NCBI GenBank assembly: GCA_030549495.1
Contig: JAUIRK010000069.1
Coordinates: 1,354,001 to 1,418,000, forward strand
Direction: 5' to 3'
Source: Nectonema munidae
Lineage: Eukaryota; Nematomorpha; Nectonematoida; Nectonematidae
Length of the DNA stretch: 64,000 nt
The notes under the pieces: generated by a model
The model's input: the letters and a program-made list of their open reading frames with translations, nothing else
What the model was told of the DNA's origin: nothing
The model's database searches: none
In this document: piece after piece, positions 56,961 through 64,000 of the stretch
Layout: the number at the start of each line of letters is the position of its first letter
Numbering within the stretch: position 1 is the stretch's first letter
Program-made: the position numbers and the translations under genes

Positions 56961-58400
56961 TGTCCGAAAAGAAAAAGTAATTAACTCAATAAATCTTTAA
57001 AATTCATTTAAAAGAAAATTTCAAATATAGGTGAAGAATAAAGTGTAAAAAGATTAAATCAGAATCAAAAATCTTTTAAAAAATTTTCAATTTAAGATTT
57101 TAATAAAAAAACAAACATAAATATTAAACATTCCAAAAAAATAATATAATTATAAAGGGTGATAAAGAGTAGTCATCATTATAAAGCTAAAGGAATCCAT
57201 GTTATAACTAGCTAGCTAAATTATCAAAGGAATTCATTGTTAAATTATAATTTTTTGGATTCGTTTAATTTCTAGTTGAAAAAAATTCAAAATCAATTGT
57301 AGTACTATGTGAAAAATAGATTTAAATTACAATTATGACATTAAAACTTCAAATTATCTTATACACAGACAAATACAATATAATTTAAAAATAAAATACA
57401 TATGATTTGAAATAAGCATAAAGTGTTACCTAATAAGTTTCTTCCGAGAAAAGAAATGAATTATGAGGGAAATCATATTAGACAAAAAAAATAAATGGAA
57501 GAAATAAATAAAAAAACAAAAAATACAAATAATTTTAACATGAAAAACTTTTTCCAATAAACTCATAAAATGAACCAATTTCCGAAAGATTGGTCATAAT
57601 TTTAGGATGCATTTATGATAATTTCTTTCATGAAAATGTAATTTCTGAAACTTTAGTTTTTTATAATCAATTTGGGTGGTGCTCTCACGTTCCGATGCCA
57701 TCAGAGAACTCAAATTAAGAGTGCTCTTGGTCTAAGATTCACCCGTTCCGATAAGAGAGATATTTCTTCCCCATGGATGCAAAACCCACTGACAAAAATT
57801 AAATTATAAAAAGATTCGAGTAAATTTTAAGTTGTAGATTCCCCATCGATAAATTAAGGTTTTTCAAACGGGCACCTATTTAAAATAGGAATCTAATAAC
57901 TTTATCAAAAAGACATAAAATCATAAAAAAAAATGTCCTCATTACATTTTTGAATATTTTTGTTATAGGAGTTAATTTATTAGAAGTACAAACAATAATT
58001 AGGCCACCTATGCTGGTTTACAGAGCAAAGTCCGACCTCCGGTTGTTATAAATTTGAGTAAATTTTTGCCTATTTATAAAGTATTTTATAAAATAAATAA
58101 ATCATTATAACTTCTTTTTAGTAAAAATTATTTAATATTTGATTAGGAAATATATCCATTAATATTTCAAAAGACATAATAAAAAAATTCTTTTAAAATC
58201 AATACCTTGATATGAACAGAATTAAAAGCGTTACATATATTAAGTAAAAGAACGGATGAAACTTTACTATTCCTAATGATTTTTTCTAGAATTTAACCTA
58301 AAATAAGCAGAATAAAATAGGACGCCAGTTAAAAATCATAGATAAATCCTGCTACGTTTATTAATTAGCATGTGAAAATACGATCTAATATGAATTGCTC
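56961..58400. other. AT-rich spacer with one GC-richer patch
   Basis: The part 57675-57790 is GC-richer and could be an exon or old coding fragment (+ reading RFTRSDKRDISSPWMQNPLT). I could not assign it or find splice sites that fit. Confidence 0.3.
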
Positions 58401-60665
58401 AAATTAGATCGAAGCAATGTAAGGAATTGACGATTTTTCTAATGATTTATTTTGCAGTAATAGGAATAAAAGATAAGTGAATATGTTCGGAGATGATTGA
58501 AGCAGAGAAGCGAATTGTAAAACTTTATGAGAGGAACAATAAGCAGGAAAAGAGATTAGAGGGCAAGCAAAGTTTTTGGTTTGAAAATTTTCCTGATTGT
58601 TTTCCAAGGGTTCTGACATTTTTTGGGAAGTAAACTTTGTCCAGGAGGTTTTTTTATTTTGTTAATAGCAGTTATGTGGTTCTCTAGAATTGACTGATAT
58701 GAACAGATATTACACTTGGTGGGACTTTCTCTTAAAGGTTTAAGAAAAAGATAAAGTAACCGTTTAAAGTCAGATAATTATGGATTTCAAAAGTGTGAGT
58801 TACTCCTCAGAAAATGGAGATTAAAAAGAGAAATTTTTTTAATTCAATTTGGGACGGTAGGACTTTTTATCCCAAATATACCCAAATACACACAAATATA
58901 CACAAATATGTTCTTTATTTTCAAATAAGAACTTGAAATTAAAAATAATAATAAATAAATGCTTAAAATAAAAAGATATACAGATATTTAAGTTTAAATG
59001 AGCGCTGGTAATAGAGTGTTGTTATATATTTTTATGTCACCCATTTTCTTGCCAGGCCAATTGATATTTTAAATGGAAGTAAATTGAGTTGAGGCAGATG
59101 GCAAATAGTATCTTTTTGTAAAATTGATAACCAGATTTAATTCTGTTTAGATTATAAGAATTAGTTACTGTGAAAAGATTACAAAAGTTGTAACTGAAAT
59201 GAGATAAAAAGATGGTCTGTAGACTGATGGAATTTAGGATATGTTCCATGGATGAATTGAAGAGTGTCAATATGGGAGGAGCAGAGACTGTGTTTGGAAG
59301 CTTCATAGAATATTCGTTCTTATAGAGATCTAGAAAATAGCGTAATTCAATGCCAGAAGATTTTCTTTTAAGTCCCATAAGGTGGATCTCGCATTGATAG
59401 CGGAGCAAATAATAACAAGAAGATAAAGAGGAAAGAAAAGATTTTGCTTAACTGAAAGAGTCTTTAAAAAAGGTAGAAATTACGTTAAGGTTTAAATAAG
59501 CGCAATAAAGAGAAAAGGAAAGGACAGAATAGGGTTGAAAGTATATTATAAAAAAGAAAAAATTTTATGGGGACAGAGAAGGCAGTGCCCGCGCTACATA
59601 TATAATTTTGGGACACGTGTCCCCCTGTATTAATCTTTGCCCCCCCCCCCGCCCTAAAATTTTTGGTTTTGCCCCATGCACTTTTTAAAGGAAAAATAAA
59701 TAAGCAAAAATTGTACACAATAATCTTATATAAATACTGGTGTATGTCTATGTATAATATGAGATTTCTATAGGTTTTTATACAGAAGTACTTCATGCTT
59801 TTCAGAAAAGTAATATAGGATATAAAGTAATATAGGAAATAAATTTTTTGAAAATGTGTTTCTTTGCCCCATTTTAGCCCCCTTGAAATTTAGCTTTAGC
59901 GTGGGCACTGAGAGAAGGAATATATAAATGATTAAGTGTAGAATTATTTCTAATACAAGATGAAAAGTAGGAGAAGAAATAGTGTTGTGTAATTTATAGG
60001 AGGGCGATGAATATAGCAAATGAATAAATAAAGCTCCTTGGTAGAGATGACATCATATTAGTTAAAAAAAGATAATGTTATAAAGGTTAGCAAAGTTAAT
60101 ATATGAGTGGTTTAAGCTTTGTTGAGATTTAAGATTATCAGAAAAAAATTATGAAAGCAGAATAGAAAGGAGTGATACTGAAAACAGTTTATGCACTTGG
60201 TCTTGTTTGTTTCATCTTTAAAGACACAATCCGAGATTGAGTGACCACTACTGCAACATTGGCACAATTATGGGATTCTGATTTGCAATTAGACGAAAAA
60301 TGACCGTATTTGAGACATTTATTACATTATAGGACCTTAGAGGTGGATAGTTTTGCTGAAAAAATGATGCGATTGAGAATAACACTAAGGTTGCTCATAA
60401 GGTGTTTGCATATGCTGGACTTGCTTGGCCGAAGAAGAATTGAGTAACTGAACTTACCAATCTTTCCAAGTTTTTTAATGGGGATTAAAAAATCTAAGAT
60501 TTAAAAATTTCGATTTTTGGTGAAGAATTGATTCTCGAGAGAAGAAAAATTATTGAGGTAGGAAGGGAAAGTGAACAAAAAAATAGGAGCGGGATGAGAG
60601 AGATTATTGGAGGGAATATAATTATCATTTAAAGACTTCATAGCGGTTTCCTTTTAAGGGAAGAA
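58400..60665 (-). mobile_element. LINE relic (zinc-knuckle ORF1 and post-RT region)
   Basis: On the minus strand, 60650-60200 contains a gag-like ORF with a zinc knuckle CNKCLKYGHFSSNC followed by a second one, CSSGHSISDC, and a Cys pair. At 59420-59330, STLWDLKENLLALNYAIF resembles the region after the reverse transcriptase in Jockey/I-like LINEs, where conserved short leucine-rich blocks follow. The two parts are too close for a full reverse transcriptase between them, so most of ORF2 has been lost. It is interrupted by the hAT miniature element at 59583-59910. LINE is preferred over other retroelements because of the post-RT similarity, but this is moderate evidence. Confidence 0.5.
59583..59910. 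mobile_element. hAT miniature element in LINE relic, perfect 8-bp target duplication
   Basis: It starts CAGTGCCCGCGCTA; the reversed end is CAGTGCCCACGCTA (13 of 14). AGAGAAGG flanks both ends (59575-59582 and 59911-59918). The 328-bp interior is non-coding and contains a C-rich tract. The intact duplication and ends imply a relatively young insertion. Confidence 0.9.
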
Positions 60666-62628
60666 AACAGAAAGTACTGGATTTCCGTGGATGAGCTACA
60701 AGTTTGAAAAATTGACAAAAAGTTAGAACCTGTATCTAAGTTTTTTATAATCATCTGTCAAAATAAAGATTTTTATCTGCGAGAACTTGTGGCTGAGCTG
60801 GTGAAATCACAACGGTTAGTTGACTCGAACATCTTCCTTGTTTGGGTAGGGATCTGGATTTAGGTGAGAGGGGACCTAGTTCAATTGTGGGTAAGTTTGT
60901 AGGGGATATGACGGCATAAGTTAGGCTTTTCTTAAGCCTAAAAAATCTATTCTTTTCTAATACTTTGTTATAATATCACTATAACATAAAGAGCATTGCC
61001 TTCCAATCCCTTTTCAAAAACACAATAATTTATACCAAGTTGTCTTCCAATTTTTATTATTTCAAATCAAACTTAAAGCAATTATGAAAAGTATTTAATT
61101 AAAAGCACAGCAAAATTGATATAATTGTAAGGATATTGAAAAATCAATGAATTTAACACGTTGTTATCCCTTTCTTTTGTGAGTTTAGAAGATAATGAGC
61201 AAAAATTATAAAGGGTTGTCTCCCGTGTCCAATCTCTTGACGTTATATAAAATGAAGAAAATATAGATTTTTTGAATAAAAAAATGATCGTTCTAAAAAT
61301 CATATAAAATTATTCCAACAAATATAAAACCATAAAATTTCAGACATTACTTATTGGAAACAAAATTTCATAGCAGAAATGGAGGTTTATTCTATAAAAA
61401 TAAAACGTCAGTCTCAGTGGCAATCCCTTCGCCTCACTCGTGATTCTAGGGGGGGGGGGGGTCAGGCTCATGCCCCGACGAAGTTCATTTTTCTTTAAAA
61501 AAACTAAATCCATTGCAGACTACTCATAGCCGGATTTAAACCTGTAGAATTAAAAATTATAAAAATTATGAATATATGTATAATTGTTCATTAATCCTGA
61601 ATTTTATTATTTTTTAAGGAAAATTCCAACGATCGGTTCAATGTGTGTTAATTCATATCAATACATAGCAGCAATATGTCCAAATTTTCAAGAGAAGTAA
61701 AAACTAAGTGCATTATGATTAGGGTTGCCTGATATCGCGATCTTTAAGGATTGTAATGGGTTTTCTGTAGTTTTATAACGAAATCCTATAGAATTTAGGA
61801 GAAACCCGATTTTTCATTCACTAATTTTTATTTCCAAAACCAGTTTACAAAAATTTAGCTATAAATATGATCAATTTTTTAGTAAAAAAACTTTCAAAAC
61901 GAAAAGGTACTTATTCATTATGTTACATGGTTAAAATTCTTGTTCTTGTTGATTTTTTCTATATATATATTTAATTATTTTCAAGACAAAAGTTTAGGAT
62001 AATTTTATATTTTAAGAAAAATATAAATTAGGGAGGGGGAAATAATTTCAAGAGGTTCGGGAAAAGTGCTTTTCTGAGTTTTTAAATTTCAAAATTGTCA
62101 CATTTTTCAAAAAAGCTGGAAGATTTCTTTTATAAATTATAGAACAGTGACTATTTTTCTAACCGTTTTCAATATTTTTGAATAAAAATACCTTTCTTAC
62201 GTTAATTTGGGTTTCGCAATATTCAGCCTATAAAAAATCTAAGTCTCTATTCAATGATATACTCAAACTCAGTTGTTGGAACTACAATATAGAGTTTATT
62301 GACATATTTTTAGTGTGAAAAGGGGATTTGACTCATTATCTTTACTTTTGAATAGACTACTCGCATAAAAAATTCGTAAAAATATAATCAATATTACACC
62401 TAGAAGACGATAGTGACACCCATGTGTGCACCAAGAAATATAAATCATCTGCTATTATATATTTATATAATTCATAAAAATCCTGTAGGTTTGGCGAATA
62501 TAACCTATTCATTATTATTGTGAATAACTTTAAATCAAACTCTATTCGGAATTATTGGCGTACCTAAAGGATATGTCATAGCTCTTGTTATTTTTATAAT
62601 TTACTCAAATTATAAGATATCAAAAGTA
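60666..62628. other. AT-rich region with dispersed repeat copy 2
   Basis: It contains the probable LINE 5' leader to about 60930 (pyrimidine- and Pro-codon-rich on the minus strand). The dispersed repeat copy lies at 60947-61165. A G13 run lies at 61449-61461, after CAGTGGCAATCCC, which resembles a hAT terminus without a partner. Confidence 0.4.
60947..61165. repeat. Dispersed repeat, copy 2
   Basis: Same sequence and orientation as 49540-49760 (TCTAATACTTTGTTATAATATCACTATAA, CACAATAATTTATACCAAGTTGTCTTCC). Confidence 0.65.
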
Positions 62629-64000
62629 CAGGGTGTCTACCAAATTTCAAAAATGAAATTCAAGAGGTTTTTAAGACGTTTTCAAGAGTAATGTGAAAAT
62701 TTTTAAGGGTGAGACTATTATGAAAACAGATATATAAAACTTTGAATTCAAAATATTTATTTTATAATAATAAAGAAAGCATGCATTTAAAGTATGAGTT
62801 CAACTAAGATTCTTTTTTATTAGTTTTGTTTCTTGATCAATTTTTGTGATTTCATTAGAACTATCTTTTAAAATTTTCATTTCTTCAAGCTCTTTCAAAT
62901 CCATCTCCATTTTTCTTTTTCTTTCTTTTGCGGCTTCTTCGACCTTCGCTTCGGTCCTCTTTTTATCTAATGCATCTTTGTAATAAGCCTTTGCATTACC
63001 AATACTCAATAATAATTTTTTATCTATCAATGTGTTTTGAATACCATCGACTGATTGAAGATGATCGTAGACTCTCCTTCGCCCTACCAAAGTGTTTTCA
63101 TAAAGGTTTTCAGATAAACATTCTTTATTAATCGAGAATGATCTTTCTACAGAGGCATTGCCGTGGAAAAGAGTAAGAACAATATACACAACGTTTTCAA
63201 GTTCTTCACTACTATTCATAAGCTCAAAAATTTCTTTCCAAAAAATATCCAACTTTCTGCAGTTTTTGTTTTCCAAAACAAAAACCTTCAAGGCATCATT
63301 ATGTTTCAGTTCACGGTATGATAAAAGTGCCTTGTCAGCATCAATGCCCGTTAACCATTTTTTTTACTAAAACATCCAATAAATTGACAATCATTTTTTC
63401 ATTTTCACATAGCAAATATTCAGGCAATAAACATCTCAGATTGCTCATAAAATTGCTTTTCAATGGTGATCTTTCAATAATTTTTTCAGCAATGCCGATT
63501 AAAAACTTTCTACAATCATCTCTAAAAAGAAGCACAGATTGAGCATTTGCTTTTCCATTTTTAGCCAAAAGTCGTAATTCATTGCGAGTCGTAAAACCCA
63601 AATCGATTTTTGATGGATGAATAAAAAACGCTTCATTGAAAACTTTGCTAAGATCTGCTCCACTTTTGATTGCATCCATTTTCTCTTTTTCAATAAATTG
63701 TGAAAAAATATTGAAGGTAATTTTATATAACTTTTCGTGCAAAAATGGCGCCAATGGATTGGAATTCAGTTAAGAAAGGTTCCAGTTGTTTGGCAACACT
63801 TGTAAAAAATGCTAGCTTACAACATAAAAAAGAATCCTCTAATTTTTGTTTAACACGAAAAAACGTTTCACAATTTGGCGCGCACTTTTTTTCAAGAGCA
63901 GTTTTAATGTAAATTTGTAGGTTTGGTATTATCATTCTTGCTCTTTCACATATTTTTATGTTTTCTAGCCATCTTACATTGCAGAACTTCATAGGAAAAA
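62629..64000 (-). mobile_element. hAT transposase, C-terminal half, cut by window edge
   Basis: The element ends at 62629 with CAGGGTGTCTACCAAATTTC (a typical hAT terminus on the + strand). On the minus strand the coding sequence enters from the right edge: MKFCNVRWLENIKICERA (63992-63723), then a second frame to 63341 (FIHPSKIDLGFTTRNELR). The last frame, from about 63360 to 62803, carries IVLTLFHGNASVERSFSINK, the hAT C-terminal dimerisation motif, followed by a Lys/Glu-rich coiled-coil-like tail (EEAAKERKRKMEMDLKELEE). Two frameshifts are seen, near 63750 and at the T8 run near 63358-63366. This is a fairly young but broken copy, with long readable frames compared with the other relics. 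Confidence 0.82.

Noticed and set aside
61429-61470. hAT-like start CAGTGGCAATCCC followed by a G13 run
   Set aside because: There is no inverted partner; the homopolymer may be an assembly problem.

Overview
The window looks like a strongly AT-rich invertebrate nuclear genome, most likely a small arthropod; a copepod such as a sea louse would fit, but this is inference. The evidence is spliced host genes with GT-AG introns from 56 bp to several kb, a troponin C whose C-terminal half reads like arthropod proteins, tRNA-derived SINEs, and a dense load of decayed DNA transposons (hAT, MULE, piggyBac, Tigger/pogo) plus at least one LINE. No bacterial, CRISPR or rRNA features are present.

Positions 1-17000 hold the 3' part of a collagen gene on the + strand. 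Seven consecutive exons are each exactly 126 bp (14 Gly-X-Y triplets, phase 0-0), followed by a 190-bp exon, a 171-bp exon that ends in a CxxC, and two exons for a C-terminal domain. I recognise that domain as the NC1 of the spongin short-chain collagen-related family, a sister of collagen IV. The introns hold a decayed unidentified coding insertion, a SINE and a piggyBac relic. A short cysteine-rich coding segment runs off the left edge on the - strand.

Positions 17000-28000 are a transposon graveyard. It contains a hAT-type miniature element, a non-coding tandem-repeat-cored element, a piggyBac transposase relic, and a FLYWCH/MULE transposase gene split by a ZBED5/FAM200-like hAT element.

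Positions 28489-37025 on the - strand hold a complete troponin C gene in six coding exons (155 codons when joined), with the initiator ATG apparently alone on its first exon. Its introns carry a BED-finger hAT fragment, miniature elements and a short copy of the tandem-repeat-cored family.

Positions 37200-64000 contain no confident host gene. They carry a large tandem-repeat-cored element, diverged direct duplications, a 693-bp foldback element with a perfect 8-bp target duplication and an empty-site paralogue next to it, a second MULE relic, adjacent piggyBac-like and hAT-like miniature elements, a Tigger relic with all three catalytic aspartates visible, a LINE relic interrupted by a hAT miniature element (perfect 8-bp target duplication), and the 3' half of a hAT transposase that runs off the right edge.
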